This document shows, piece by piece, positions 24,934 to 37,145 of a stretch of 64,000 nucleotides of DNA. Source of the DNA: Cylindrodendrum hubeiense (Eukaryota; Ascomycota; Sordariomycetes; Hypocreales; Nectriaceae); assembly GCA_014621425.1 (NCBI GenBank), contig JAANBB010000038.1:117902-181901 (forward strand), written 5' to 3'. The notes under the pieces were generated by a model. It did no database searches and had not been told where the DNA came from. It saw only the letters and a program-made list of their open reading frames with translations. The stretch's first letter is position 1, and each line of letters begins with the position of its first letter. The translations under genes and the position numbers were made by a program.

Positions 24934-26220
24934 ATGCAGATCAAGGGTGTTTTCGTTGCCATCTTGGGCTTGGCTGTCCTGTCAGACGCCGCGGTCGTCG
25001 CCAGGCGGTCTCCTTTTACTCGCGCTCTCCATCGACGACAATTCGGCGGCGGAGGTGGCAACAACTTCAACCAGGGTCAAAACCAAGGTCAAAACCAAGG
25101 TCAGAACCAGAACCAGGATCAGAATCAAGGAGATCAAACCGACAACGCGAACGCTGGCGGAGGCGATGCAACCCTGGATGCACAAGCTGTCCAAACCGGC
25201 TCCCAGCAAGATGGTAACCAAGAACCAGCAGACGGTCAATCGGCATCCGCGACGTAAGCATTTGGTCCTGTCCGCCGAAGTGCAATCACTAACTAAACCT
25301 AGGGACGATGCCAACTTCATCAACTTCTGCTCGGGACAGACTCTCACCAATGGCGCGCAGGTCGAAGGCGGATCTTGCAACGGTATTCGTAAGTGACTCA
25401 CAGCCCCTTTTCTCCTTCCATGCTGATCGTAATAGCAATGGGTAAAATCCCGAGCTCCAACCAGATGGTCTCATCTGTGTTTGTTAGCCCCCAGAACGGC
25501 GACGACGTCCAGGAAAACACGGACTTTGACATCTCCATCCAGACGTCTGGGCTGTCGGCCGGTACCTTCACCAATGCGCAAACCACGTACTACTCGGCTC
25601 CTCAGGATCTCGACGGCAATGGCCAGATCATTGGCCATACTCATATCACGGTCCAGGATACTGGAGGCTCTCTGAACCCAACTACTCCGTTGGATGCCAC
25701 GCAATTCGCCTTCTTCAAGGGTATTAACGACGCTGGTAATGGCCAAGGGCTTTTGACTGCCACTGTCGACGGAGGTCTGCCTGCCGGCAACTACCGCATC
25801 TGCTCCATGTCCTCGGCTGCGAACCACCAGCCGGTTCTGATGCCAGTGGCTCAGCGAGGTGCTCAGGATGACTGTATCAGAGTTACTGTTGGAGCCAATG
25901 GTGGCAACGGAGGCAACAACGGAAACAATGGTCAGCAGCAGGATGATGCCGCTCAGGACGATGCCGCTCAGGATGATGCCGCTCAGGATGATGCTGCGCA
26001 GGATGATGCCGCACAAGACGATGCCACACAGGATCAAAACAATGGGAACAACGCGAACAACGGGAACAATGGAAACAATGGAAATAATAACTTTGGCGGA
26101 GGCTTTGGAGGAGGAAACAGTCAGTTCTCAAGCTCTTCAAGCCAGCAGGGTGCTAATCGAAACCAGACGGCTTCGGGCGGGGACGCGGGCGCGGGCGCGG
26201 ACGGGGCCGGAGCTAGATAA
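24934..26220 (+). CDS. secreted cell-surface protein with repeat-rich linker and tail
   Basis: 396 residues from exons 24934-25253, 25303-25388 and 25436-26220. Residues 1-19 form a signal peptide, and a dibasic HRR|QF at 33-37 looks like a Kex2 site. A Gln/Asn/Gly repeat linker follows. The central domain of about 170 residues (DDANFINFCSG, GIPMG, a GHTHITVQD block, and NHQPVLMPVAQRG) matches a family of secreted proteins common in fungi that databases often mislabel as ribosomal protein S17. The function is not known; a wall or surface role is inferred. The C-terminal part holds six 15 bp units encoding QDDAA, then Asn/Gly-rich and Ser-rich stretches. No clear GPI signal is seen, as the chain ends in a Gly/Ala/Asp-rich segment. 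Confidence 0.85.
25069..25131 (+). repeat. coding NQGQ tandem repeat (12 bp unit)
   Basis: Units of about 12 bp (AACCAAGGTCAA and variants) encode Asn-Gln-Gly-Gln about five times right after the Kex2-like site of the secreted protein. The units vary in third positions. Confidence 0.8.
25939..26028 (+). repeat. coding minisatellite, six 15 bp units (QDDAA)
   Basis: Six consecutive 15 bp units based on CAGGATGATGCCGCT run from 25939 to 26028, with a few third-base changes and a last unit reading QDDAT. They give an acidic, alanine-containing tail. Because the unit is a multiple of three, copy number can change without breaking the frame. Confidence 0.9.
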
Positions 26221-29200
26221 AGCGGCGGATGATATGCTATGCGCTCGACGGTGCCACGGCCCCGGCGGTCTGACGTACCGGCGATGATAGCAGCGCTCTT
26301 TGGGGCAATACACATTTCTTCACGACTCGAGACACCAACGTTCTTGCTCACGGATTCCGGGTTGGGATTGCCACAGTGCTCTTGGGCAATGGGGTCTCGA
26401 GGCGTGAAGGAACTATCGCATTAACAACCGGTTGTGCGAGTTGGGAGGATTTGAATATATTAGACCTGTTGGCCAAGGTGTCTAGCACTGCGGACAGGGT
26501 CTGGTTTTTCATTGATGGATTTGTACTAATTGCTGGGCCCAGCAGTAGATGCTGGGTCTGGAGGTCTGTCGGGTTGGCAGCCTCAATGATATTATGGTGT
26601 TTGTATTGGAACTGGATACCAATGGGTAGCATAGCTCTCCCTGTGGTACTCTCGAACCAAACCTGTATAGAAATCTACTTGCTCTGTTACTTTGCCCATC
26701 GCGAACGTCGGTGCTATCATGTGAAGACACGTCAGGAACGGAACTCGCATTTGGTGTGGAGCGAGAAGCATCTGAGCCACAGGAATGACAAATTGAGGCT
26801 CCCATCTCTGCCACTCGAGTTTCGTGCCGACGATCACACAGCTTCGCCCATATCCTGCGACGGTGGCGGTTCCGAGCTCCGTGAAACCGATGAAACCGGC
26901 CGTCCGATGTCCGACCGGAGTAAGCTACAGATGGAAGCGTCAATTTAATGCCTCGCTAGCCGACCGACGGTGCTACGGTGATGTAAATACGGATTCGGAT
27001 TCACCTTACACAAAGAGCGTAGTGGCGATTGCTACTTCCCCAGAGGTCGCGTGGGTCGCCCTTCAGGGTGCAAATGCGTCGTACTGAAGGGTTCAAAGCT
27101 GTTAGTCTTTTCGCCCTTGCAGGTCGAGGTTTTCGTACTAACGCCATATTAAAGGTCACCATCGCCTAGCTTAAGCGAGCCTTCTGTCAGGGGCCGAGAT
27201 TTGTGACGGGAACTTGTCCGACAACACATTTACTACAGCAAGGCACCAAACGGCGTCCCTACAGAAGCGGAGACGCCACACAACGTTCCGCCAGTGGCTG
27301 GAATGCCAGCGTTTCAAAAAAGCCCTTCGGAATAGAACCCTGGGTTCGCTCAATTCCGATTGCCCTGTGGCTAACGTTCGGTGGCTGAGGGCAGTGGTTG
27401 GAGGAACCACTGAGTATAGGTTAACTAGAACTATCACAATTGCCGGTGGGAACACTAACTAATTTTCTGTATGAAAGGCATTATTTCCAGCTCGAGAGTT
27501 TTATAAAAATTATTGTTTTGTAGTTAGTTGTAGAATAGGATGGGTAATGCGCCCCAGCCGCTAGGACAAGCGAATATATTACATCCTCCGCTCTAGCATT
27601 GAAGATCAACAGTTCAAGTCCTAAGCACAACTAGTAATCCGAATGATTGCTGTGATAAATAAGCCACGCATTAAGTACGACAAACGAGAACTCGGCTAAT
27701 CTTGTGAACGTGTGCACAGCAACTATTTGATATGCCACTCCCGCAGCAATCTCAGAACTGTGATTCCGCACAGGCGGTTCAGCGATAATTTAGCACGATG
27801 GCTACAGATAAGCGGCTCAAAGCTTTGTTCATTAGAGTTCCCTAGGTTATGCTTAGGCAATGATAATTATACAGCAAATTACTAACACATTCCAGGCCGA
27901 CATGGTCAAAAACGGGCATCTCAGGGGTCATTCGACCATTCTGCCATGTCCAAACAGCCAACAGCAAACACAATATAAACCACGGCCAAATTCACTTAAA
28001 CACTATTGGATTGAGCCCTAATTGGTGCTGTTTTCCTCTCCGCAATCTCTCAGCACCGCGATCATGGAAAATTTGAGATTGCTTGAGGTGCTAAAGGAGC
28101 TGGGCTATACGCAAATAGTCAGTGAGCGGTGGTTAATATGATTCCCTATCGTGGAGGCTCTAGAACTAAGCTGTGCTACTAGGGAGACGCATCTCTCTTT
28201 TGACAGTTATTGTTGATTGCCGTTCTATATAAAAGCGCGTAACTCAATCAATCTCGGCGATGGGGCAGAGATCGTGCTAGGCTGGATAGAGAAGAGGCAG
28301 ATGGGTCTCCCGCTTGCTGCCTCTCAGGAGTCCAATTCGACCTCCTAAGGCCTTCACACTATGATCCACATCTCTGAAATTCCTAACCTTGATCTTGACC
28401 TGCTTGCACTCTCACTAACCAACACCGAGGCAAAGCCAAAAGTTGAGCCATGCGGCAAAAAGAAAGGATAATGATGGAATCAAACCACCTGAGTTGGACA
28501 AACAGGGAATCGAACCCTGGACCACTCCCAGATATTCTGACGAAACATGCTAAGGGAGTATTATACCACTAAACCATTCGCCCGTATGGTGGTTTGCCTT
28601 TTATTGACCGTTTCGAGGCTGTCGTTCCGGGTGCGAGCAGCTGCGCAATGGAGTTGAGGCAACGATAGCCCAAAATAATACAAATCGCTACTAAAATGTG
28701 GCTATTGAATATGAAATAGATTAAACTCTGCCATTTTGATTCCCTAGTTCATAACCGAGTGATATATCGCGGGGTGAAATATGTAATCTCTTTTGCCTGT
28801 TTCACGGGTATCGTATAGGGTAGGCAACCTTCTCCAACAACCTCATGTCATGATACCCTCTCATTTTAGATGACGCTCTTGGCTGACGCAAATTCTAGAA
28901 TAAAATCCAAGGCAACCATAATTGAGACGACTAGTGAACTAAGAGACATATAAGAGTTTTTGTTGTAGGAACCACTCACCAAAGCCATGACTAGCAACCC
29001 ACGGGTTCATGTACTGAAAATTAGTTCAACTTTGTCTCCATATGAGCAATTACTGGACCCGGGCTCTCCAAGCTAGCAATCGAGTAGGATCCTAACCTGA
29101 ACGATCCGATATAGTGCTGAAAGATGAGGGAACTGGGGGGATACGTATTGTCCGAACTCAATGTCACCCTAATATCGACATCTTTCGAACTGATTCATTA

Positions 29201-32200
29201 GTTCGCATTGGCAATTCCGTTAAGCGACAATGTTTAATACTTACGACTCACGGAGCAGCTGGTGGCATTTATCCACGTCAAAGTGGTGCCATGGCCCATG
29301 AAGTAGTCTGCGTGGTCTTTCCCTTGAACCAGAAGAACAACTTAACTCATATCCTCATACGGCCGTTTTCGTCACGGGACGGCTTGTGTAAGTCTCTACA
29401 AGGTTTGCTATGCGCTTTTCAAGAGCTGGCAATGGTAAGGGGGGCAGGGAGATATCATCGAGCCGTGATGACATCTCTTGCTCGAGATTGGTGTAACATG
29501 GACCCATGTGTGCCTGCGAACCTTTGTTTCCGACCTTCGGAAGCTCGCCACAGACCGAATTAACAACGGCCCTGCGCCGGTGCACGGCTGGCTCTTTTCG
29601 GGTCGTTCACCTGAAGGCTGAGGGTTGTACCGTGGCGCCCGCTCCCCTTGACGCCCAGTTCCGCTACGATGGTCAGGGGGCTTGTGTCCCATGGTTATTG
29701 CCGAGTGACCTGGCCGCATTAGTTTACCCGACAGCGTTTCCCACCACCAGAAGAGAGCCCCCGAGTCATGGTGGCTTGACATCGTTGTCGATTACGAAGT
29801 GATGAGAGTCAAGTTGGCATGGTTCTTCTCGTTTCCCGGTACCTGGTCTTGATGGGTGGCATGAACTGTACAAGGTTCAAGTTTCGCTGTTGACAAGGTT
29901 TCCTCATTGGGGCACATAGATGAGGTCGGGAAGCTTTGTAGTACGGATCCAAGATGTAACATGAGCGATGAGGCATCGCGATCATAATAGCGACAGAAAT
30001 GGCGAGTGGAACGAGCATGTTTGAAATACCTAGACAATGAGGGGAGAGGACGGGAAGATCGGTCGAAAACCAGCTCACTTCGTGGGGTAACGAAACGCGA
30101 TATTTCTCAGCTCTGTCTTGAACAGGGACGGGCATCAGCAGAGGCGCTGAGGCGAGTCCACGCTATCTATGCATGGTCTAGCTGCTCTTCGGGCCCGATT
30201 CTCACAGGGCAAGGGTTCTTGGCTCCCTTACGATCACGTCCGTCTTGGCCATCTGCGGGAGGGATACTCTCGCCTGAAGCTAACCGCCCACGTACCACAC
30301 ATGGGCCATTGGGTCTAGAACCATGAATTGAAGGACATGGATACTGAAGCCAGGTCCAGGACCGCAACGGTTACCTGGGGTGAGACGAGGAGATGCTGGC
30401 TCAGTAAGGCGGTCTGACCGCTGTTCAGAGAACCACGGCGTTGATGGCTGACGATGAAGTCGATGACTCGAAATTGCATTAAAATCTATCAACGGGGCCA
30501 CGAGACTGGGAACTTCAGGAGAGAGACCAGAGCTTTGGGTCGATAAAGGGGCACTATTTGGTGCTGATGCAAGACATGCTGCATTACCAACGCTGCGCCT
30601 ACAGGATGCATAGAGCCGCAGCTGGCATATTCCGCAAGGAAGAACCTTGGACGTACATGCTGGATAAATATACTGGCCTGAGATTCGGTTCCAAGATGAA
30701 TGATGAATACTTGAAGGATTGTGCGACCTGCGCCGTTGACGGTGGCGGACCTGAAATCGAGAGCTAACCCATCAACCTTGTCGGCATGTGGCCGCCAGGA
30801 AGGGCTTGAGTGTAGTATTGGTATTGGTATTGGAGAAGAGCCGGTGACACGACATGCATCGAATCATCTCGCGAGAGAAAGAGCATCGGCAAACGAGGCT
30901 GATGGATGCCTGTCGGCTTGGCCCGCAGGACTAGACTGTTACAGAGGTGAGACGGGGAGGGAAATCCTTGACCTGACAGCCCGGCTACTGGGATCGTGGC
31001 CGGATGGGCAGTTTTCTGCAGAAGCTGGAATCCTTGTTTGGGAGGTTACGTGCGATGTTTTGGCAAACAACAGCCGAGCAGGTTTTCACGGGCGTTTATG
31101 GCGAAGAAGCCGAAAAAGACCCCTAGATGAGTCCCGCCACGGCGCGGCCGGGACGTGGCGATGCCGCTCGATAATGCCGGCACAAGAGAGCATGTCGAAG
31201 CCGCCGTGGGAGAGCCAACACACGGCAGTCAGTATTATGCATGGGTGGGCAGTGCCTGTGATGCTGCAGAGTTTGCTGAGCTGGCCGGAATATATAGCAA
31301 AGCCCCCACATGCAACAGATGCCCCAAGACACGGGGAGGATCTGCGCTGCGCAGTCGCGTAGGCAAACTGTTCCTTCCAGGAGGATTGTCCGATGAGGAT
31401 GGGACTTTCGATCGGATCGTTCAGGACAAGAGTGCGAGCAGACCGAGTCTGTGCTGAGATGAGATGCTGGCCGACCAAGATGAGCCAATGCACAGCTGAA
31501 GGGTGTTCACGCGCGATAGTCGCCACACAGCCAGGGGTAATCTCGAGGGAAGCGATGTACGTTACCGAGACCGAGTTTGAACGCAATAGCGTAGAGTTCG
31601 CAGGGAAGATGCGTAGCATTGCAGTCCCTTGATGCTGTGGCAAGGGCATCTGTTTAGTGGAGAGACGCGGGCGACGTCGATGGAGCCTAGAAGCCGTCGC
31701 GGTCGAGTGGTGGTCGAGGGAACGTTGCGACACCCTCGTCACCCCCAGGGCCCCCCGGATCGCCACATGGGTGACGGGTTCTGGCAAATGGACAGAGCGA
31801 TAAACAACCAGAAAAGACGAGCATCCCGGATCAGCACAATTTAACCCACCAAGGAGAGACCAGGGGTGTCGCGGCCTGGCATGGCGTGAGGGATCTTGGC
31901 GACGCTGGCTGGCTGGCGAGGCCGTCGCTTTGCTGGGGGGTTAAGAGTGGGCGGATCTACAACCGTCGTCTTCCCGCGACCTGCGGGAATGGAGTCGAGA
32001 TTGTCTGATTGTCCAGTTATTGTGGGGAGTGGGACTATGGAGACTGGAAGGGAAAGGAGTGAGGGGAGATCTGCCCGTCATCGTGAGAGATCCTCCGCGT
32101 TTTGGATGGAGGTGGGTCGCCGGCCGCTGTCTCGAGGATCGCGGTTGCTGTGTAAGCCGACGAGGCTAAGTGAGCGCGCGAGAGACGCCGTCGAAAAAAG

Positions 32201-34303
32201 GGAAGCGAGTTCACGGATGGACGCGAAAATGTACGAAATCACAGCAGCCGTCGCCGCGATGCCGATGCCAAGCTGCATTCCCGCGTCTGAAACCGGGCGG
32301 CGGAGCCAGGTGCCGGCCCTTCGGAGGTGCAACCAACAGAACCAACAGAGCCAACAGCCACACAACCAAGGTCGCATCGCTGTAAGCCCAGCCAAGCTGC
32401 GTTTACGTACTTCGTACAGACTCCCTTCAGCGCAGGCCCAGCAGCAGGCCAGCCGGCACTACTCGCCTCGCTAAGGAGGGCCACTGCACTAAATTTGAGT
32501 GCGTAGCACGCAGGGATGCCCACTGAACGGGGATCCGGCCGGGGGATCAGAGGCCGGCCATCCATGCTAGGCCGTGTCCCGGGTATTGGTATCCATGGCT
32601 GCCGAGAAAATCCCTTACAAAGTGCCCTGTCGGGCCAGCCAGCGAGCCAGCCAGCCGACGCTGTACGAAGACGAGCAAGACCGGACGGATCCACTGCCGT
32701 CTGCAAACCACTGGCTGTCAACCCGACGATGGCTCGTGAGTGGTGTCGCAATGTGGCATGGCCCAAATTGGGCCCGCGACGAGACTGGTCCAGCTAAGCC
32801 GGGGATGGTGATAGTTCCAGGCACGCCCAAAGTATCGACCTGCCAAGCGGAATTAAGCCCCGGTTGACACTTACGACGGGCACAGCGCTGCGACTCTGCG
32901 AGTGGCTGCTCGCGCAAGCTGTTGGTTCGGCGTCGGCCTTCCTTGTCGTCCAAGTGGTGATCCCTTCCCTTCTGTCACATCGCCTCGTGCCGACCCTGAC
33001 GCCGCGGCCGCCCTAGCTGCATGCTGCGTCCCAATGGGATCGAGAATGTCCGGCACCTTGTGTCTCACGGGTCATATATCTGCGAAAGCACGGTGGAAAC
33101 CGAGTCATGCTGGATCTGTCGGCCGCAGCTCGGGGCAAAGCGTCCTGAGCAGTGGGATGAGTCGACTTGGGGCCCGTCTGCGGAGTATCCGTCTTGTTGC
33201 TGGACGTCGACGTGGACTGTGAGCTGTTGTTCGTGGCGCAGGACGGCCATCCATCGCGCTGAGGAGGAGGCGATGCGTTGTTGCTTTTCCTTTAGCTGTA
33301 AACACGATGACAGACTGTGACAGACAATGACAGACTCTTCATAGAGGCTTGGCCGACACATGCGCAGAGACATCCAGATGGATGACAATTTGGCCTTGAT
33401 TGCTGACTGGCTGACCCTAGTGTTGTCTTGTGGTCTGTCCATGGCTTGCAATATGCATGCTTGTAATATGCATGGCTCCATTGCATCGGGTTCATCATCG
33501 TCGTCGCCGTCGTCGTAGTTCTCGTGTATCCCCATGTCAACTCCCTCCTTGTTCCTGCGATTCCATACATGGAGCTACCATCTCTGCCCACACCAATACG
33601 TACCTGCTAGAATATTGTATGTTCGAGCATGGGGCACTGTACTCGTCCAATGCCTCGCGCTGCATCAATCGCTCGTCGTCGTCTCCGTGGGGCGCTCCAT
33701 CGCCTCGCCCGCCAGCTCCACCACGGACGGACCCTGTGTCCACCTCCCCCGGGCTCCCCTTTTGCTCAATTCAGGTCCCGGATTTCTGGGGGAGAAGGCC
33801 TCGAAGCGAAGCCCGCCGTGTTTAGGGCCTGTTCTAGCTTGCTGGATCAGCCCCACGGCCAGCGCGACGCGGATGGGGCGCCGCCGACCCATCTCATGGA
33901 TCATGGCGCATCCCACCATCCGCCGCGTTCGGGGTATTCTTGGGCTCTGCGACCAGGGACCAGGAATTAGGTATCCGTAGGGAACGCCCGTTTGAGATGC
34001 TGTGTCCTATCTTGCTGGTTCTGCCTGCGTCTTAGTGGGAGGGATCTACACCCCCGTACTGGGTCCGTACTACATATACCACCCGGATCGTCCCTCGACC
34101 TGTCGATGAAGGTAGCCAAGGAATCTCATTCTCACTCTCGTTCACCCCATCTACCTTGTACGGGCATCCATCTGTAATCTACTACCACAAGCCATTCGAC
34201 CTGGCGTCGTTGGCTTCCAGGCAGGTCACACTCACTCGCCACCTACACCACGGCGAACCGTCTTACGGGCAGAGTCTCCGAGGCAACTCCCGCAACCGCC
34301 GCC
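26221..34303. other. 8 kb gene-poor region with one tRNA
   Basis: No protein gene could be supported. The section 27.1-29.1 kb is AT-richer and holds only the tRNA. A 190-codon plus-strand frame at 26376-26948 and a 233-codon minus-strand frame at 31086-31787 are the longest, but neither has a recognisable domain or a convincing intron link. A GGTATT triplet repeat lies near 30820. The section 33.4-34.3 kb is probably the promoter and leader of the pump gene, with CTACATATACC at about 34071 as a possible TATA element. Confidence 0.4.
28495..28583 (-). tRNA. tRNA-Ala (anticodon AGC) with a 17 nt intron
   Basis: On the minus strand the gene starts at 28583 with GGGCGAA, which pairs with TTTGTCC at the 3' end, leaving discriminator A at 28495. 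The third pair is G-U, the classic alanine identity element. The T arm is perfect (CAGGG TTCGATT CCCTG). The anticodon stem is CTCCC/GGGAG around loop TTAGCA-T, giving anticodon AGC. A 17 nt intron, 28531-28547, sits in the usual place one base after the anticodon. The D stem is weak, with a U-U and a G-U pair, so the copy may be slightly degenerate. No CCA is encoded, as expected in eukaryotes. Confidence 0.88.
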
Positions 34304-36389
34304 ATGCCGAACAGTGAGCATTCGGCCGAGGGCCGGATCGAAAAGCAGCCGGTTGAGTCCCTGCACAACGAGGAACCGGAAACCCCTCGCTCGTTGCATG
34401 CGCCTACCGACACGGAGAAGGTCGTCTACGCCGACGGCACTGTCGAGTATGTCGACAAACATGCCCTCGGTGGCGATTACGACAGGATGCCTGTGGGTTA
34501 CTACAAGAGCCCTCAGTTTATCGGCACTCTCGCGGTTAGTTACTCTGCTTTCATGTATAACATTGGGATGAGAATTCCAACTGACCATGGATAGGCTCAA
34601 TGTCTCGCCAGTATCTGCGCCTACCTGGGCTGGGTACTCCCGGCCAACACCCTGTATGTATCTCGATGGCATCTTGCTGGTCGATCCAGATCTTTAGATA
34701 GCATCCCCGAAATGCACTGGCAGCTAACAGGGAAACTCAACAGAACACTCATTAACGCGGACATCGGCCCCTCGGCCAACATCAACTGGGTCGCTACCAT
34801 CTGGACTATGGGCTCTTCTATCGGTTTCCTCCTCGTCGGCCGCCTCTCTGATCTTTACGGACGCAAGTGGATGGTCCTCGGAACGTCCCTTCTCGGCCTC
34901 ATCGGATGTATTCTTGGTGCCACAGCGAACAGCGTTGAGATGCTGATTGCTTCTAATGGTTGCAACGGTATCGCAGCCGCTGGCCAACTGTCCTTCGGTA
35001 TCGTTCTCGGCGAACTCGTCCCCAACAAATACCGTGGTCCCACCATCGGCTTCGTTTTCGTGACCTCGATGCCCTTCGCTGTCTTCGGTCCCATCATTGC
35101 ACGCAGCTTCATCGAGAACACGGAGCAGGGCTGGCGATGGAGCTACTACATCGGCATCATCCTGAGCACAATCACCCTCGCCCTGTACCAGTTCCTGTAC
35201 CATCCTCCTACCTTTGAGCAGCTCCACGTCGGAAAGACCCGCATGCAGCAAACAAAGGAGCTCGACTGGATTGGCATCTTCCTCTTCCTCTCTGGCTGTG
35301 TTCTGTTCCTTATCGGTCTCTCCTGGGGCGGAACTTCATACCCTTGGAAGAGCGCGGAGGTTCTGTGCACCCTTATCATTGGAATTGTGACTGTTATAGC
35401 TTTCTTCATCTGGGGTATGTCTCTGTTTCCCCTATTGCGCCGTTTCGCGACTAATATCCCATCTAGAGGGCTTCTTCTGCAAGGTCCAGCCCCTCATGCC
35501 TCCCCGCGTCTTCAAGAACATTGGCTTCGTTGCTATCGTCACCATTGCCACCGTCGCTTCCATCGTTTACTACTCCCTTACTGTTCTCTGGCCCACTATT
35601 ATCTCAACCATCTACACCACCGACAGCATCAAGATCGGGTGGCAGAGCTCCGTCGTTGGCGGAGGTGTGCTTCTTGGACAGGCTCTGTCTGGCATCGCCA
35701 TTTCATATGTTCCCAAGCTCAAGTACCAGTGCATTGGTGCCGCTGTTCTTGTCTTCTCCTTCGTCACGGCCATGAGCTCGCTGTCTAAGGACCGTTGGGC
35801 CGCCACCATCACCTTCGGCACCATTGCCTGCACGGCCGTCGGATACATCGAGAACGTTGCCGTCCCTGGAGTGACGCTCCTTTGGGGTCCTCAAGATATT
35901 GGTTTGGCTACTGGTGTCCTCGGATCCATTCGTGCCCTTGGTGGTGCTGTCGCCCAATCCCTCTATGTGTCTGTCCTTAACACCGAGCTCGCCACGAGAA
36001 TCCCCGAGTATGTCACTCCTGCGGCTACGGATGCCGGACTCCCTTCCGACTCCCTTGCGGCTCTGTTCGCGGGCATCACTGCCGGCGATTTCTCTACTGT
36101 CCCTGGTGTCACCGACAAGGTCGTCACGGCGGTTAGCGCAGCGCTCGTCAAAGCATACGCCAACTCTTTCCACATCGTCTTCTACGCCACCATCCCCTTC
36201 TCCTGCATCCTCCTCGTCGCCGCCTGCCTTGTCCCCAATGTTGAGAAGTATCTCACTAGCAACGTTGCTAAGCGTCTACAAGACAATGCATTCCGCAAGG
36301 TCTCCACTGAGTCGTTGCAGCACGTCGAGGAGCCCAAGACCAGCGAGGACCGCAATGGCCACGATGCACATGTCTCATCGACCGTCTAG
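34304..36389 (+). CDS. MFS efflux pump, TRI12 (trichothecene efflux pump-like) family
   Basis: 627 residues from exons 34304-34534, 34595-34653, 34744-35414 and 35467-36389. A hydrophilic N-terminus of about 65 residues is followed by a long series of hydrophobic helices, about 14 by eye. The motif GRLSDLYGRKW after the second helix is the MFS loop 2-3 signature. The order of segments (YVDKHALGGDYDRMPVGYY, then ASICAYLGWVLPANTL, then GPSANINWVATIW) is what I know from the TRI12 pump family. Such pumps export small molecules through the plasma membrane by proton antiport. The name does not mean that this organism makes trichothecenes; no biosynthetic gene is in the window. It could equally serve siderophore or xenobiotic export. 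It opens the accessory stretch with two regulators. Confidence 0.85.
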
Positions 36390-36923
36390 GTACAACTAAA
36401 TATTCTCTGGAGTGGCGTTTTCTTTTAATCTATCAAGTAATATCTTGACCAGGCTTGGAGATCTTGGATACGACTATAGAGGGCTGTCTTGACTTTGAAG
36501 ATCTGGGACCTCTAAGATGTGTTCTCTCAACCGCAAGTAGACTGACGGAATTTATCCGTTTGGAAATGTACATAAGAAACTGGGATATTAATGAATTCAC
36601 TTTAGAGACTGGCTTTCGGATAGCCTGGGTGTGTTGTGTGCATAGCGTATTCGCATGGAGTAAATAGATTTGAGTTTGTGCACATAATATTTGTCCCATT
36701 GTCGATGATCCTTGAATTGTGACTTGAGGAAAGCCTGATATCTCATCATCTAGGTAGTCTCCACTGTCTAGTAAGACAACTGATTTGCTCCAAGAATTTC
36801 AAGAACTGAATCCTCCCGACTCGATTACAACCCCAGTCAACATCCGTCTATCCAAAACCCTGAACACCGTGCCATCGAACCATTCTCGTTATCATACACC
36901 GATACAAAGAGAGAATCGACCTT
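36390..36923. other. convergent intergenic
   Basis: 534 bp, AT-rich, between the convergent pump and small secreted-peptide genes. It should contain both 3' untranslated regions. Nothing else was seen. Confidence 0.4.
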
Positions 36924-37145
36924 TCAACCACGCTTTGGTCTAATTTCCAATTGATTAGTCCCCGTGCCGTCTCAACATGTGGGATGGAAAACTTACCCGC
37001 AACCCTGGGGCGTGATCACACCATAGGGGCAATCGCCTGCACTCTTTTCCACGATTTGGTTGCCGAAGATGGGCGTGATGACGATGCCGGCACTCACGAA
37101 GGAGGCGGCAGCCGAGAGGACAGTGAGAAAGATGGTGGTCTTCAT
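36924..37145 (-). CDS. small secreted peptide, 54 residues, two cysteines
   Basis: Exon 1 runs 37145-36997 and exon 2 is only 16 nt, 36939-36924. The 57 bp intron has GTAAGT at the donor and a CTAAT branch site 18 bp before ATTAG, which supports it strongly. The product begins with a clean signal peptide (residues 1-19, ending FVSA), leaving a mature chain of about 35 residues with cysteines at 39 and 49 and a Gly/Pro/Ile-rich composition; it ends PKRG. If the intron is kept, translation stops one codon after the second cysteine. The family is not recognised. Size and signal suggest a secreted small protein of the kind often acting outside the cell, but no function is claimed. It is too short for a default gene caller. 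Confidence 0.6.

Noticed and set aside
26376..26948. 190-codon plus-strand frame downstream of the secreted protein
   Set aside because: Mixed Trp/Cys-rich sequence without motif or signal peptide, with an overlapping minus-strand frame of similar length. No support for coding.
27541..27640. tRNA-like B-box (CAGTTCAAGTCC), possible SINE
   Set aside because: No matching acceptor or D arm and no terminal repeats could be found, so it stays an isolated match.
31086..31787. 233-codon minus-strand frame, with another minus frame at 32078-32395 containing a hydrophobic stretch
   Set aside because: Looked at as parts of a membrane-protein gene. No family motif, no convincing intron joining them, and overlapping frames exist in other phases, so chance in GC-rich DNA is more likely.
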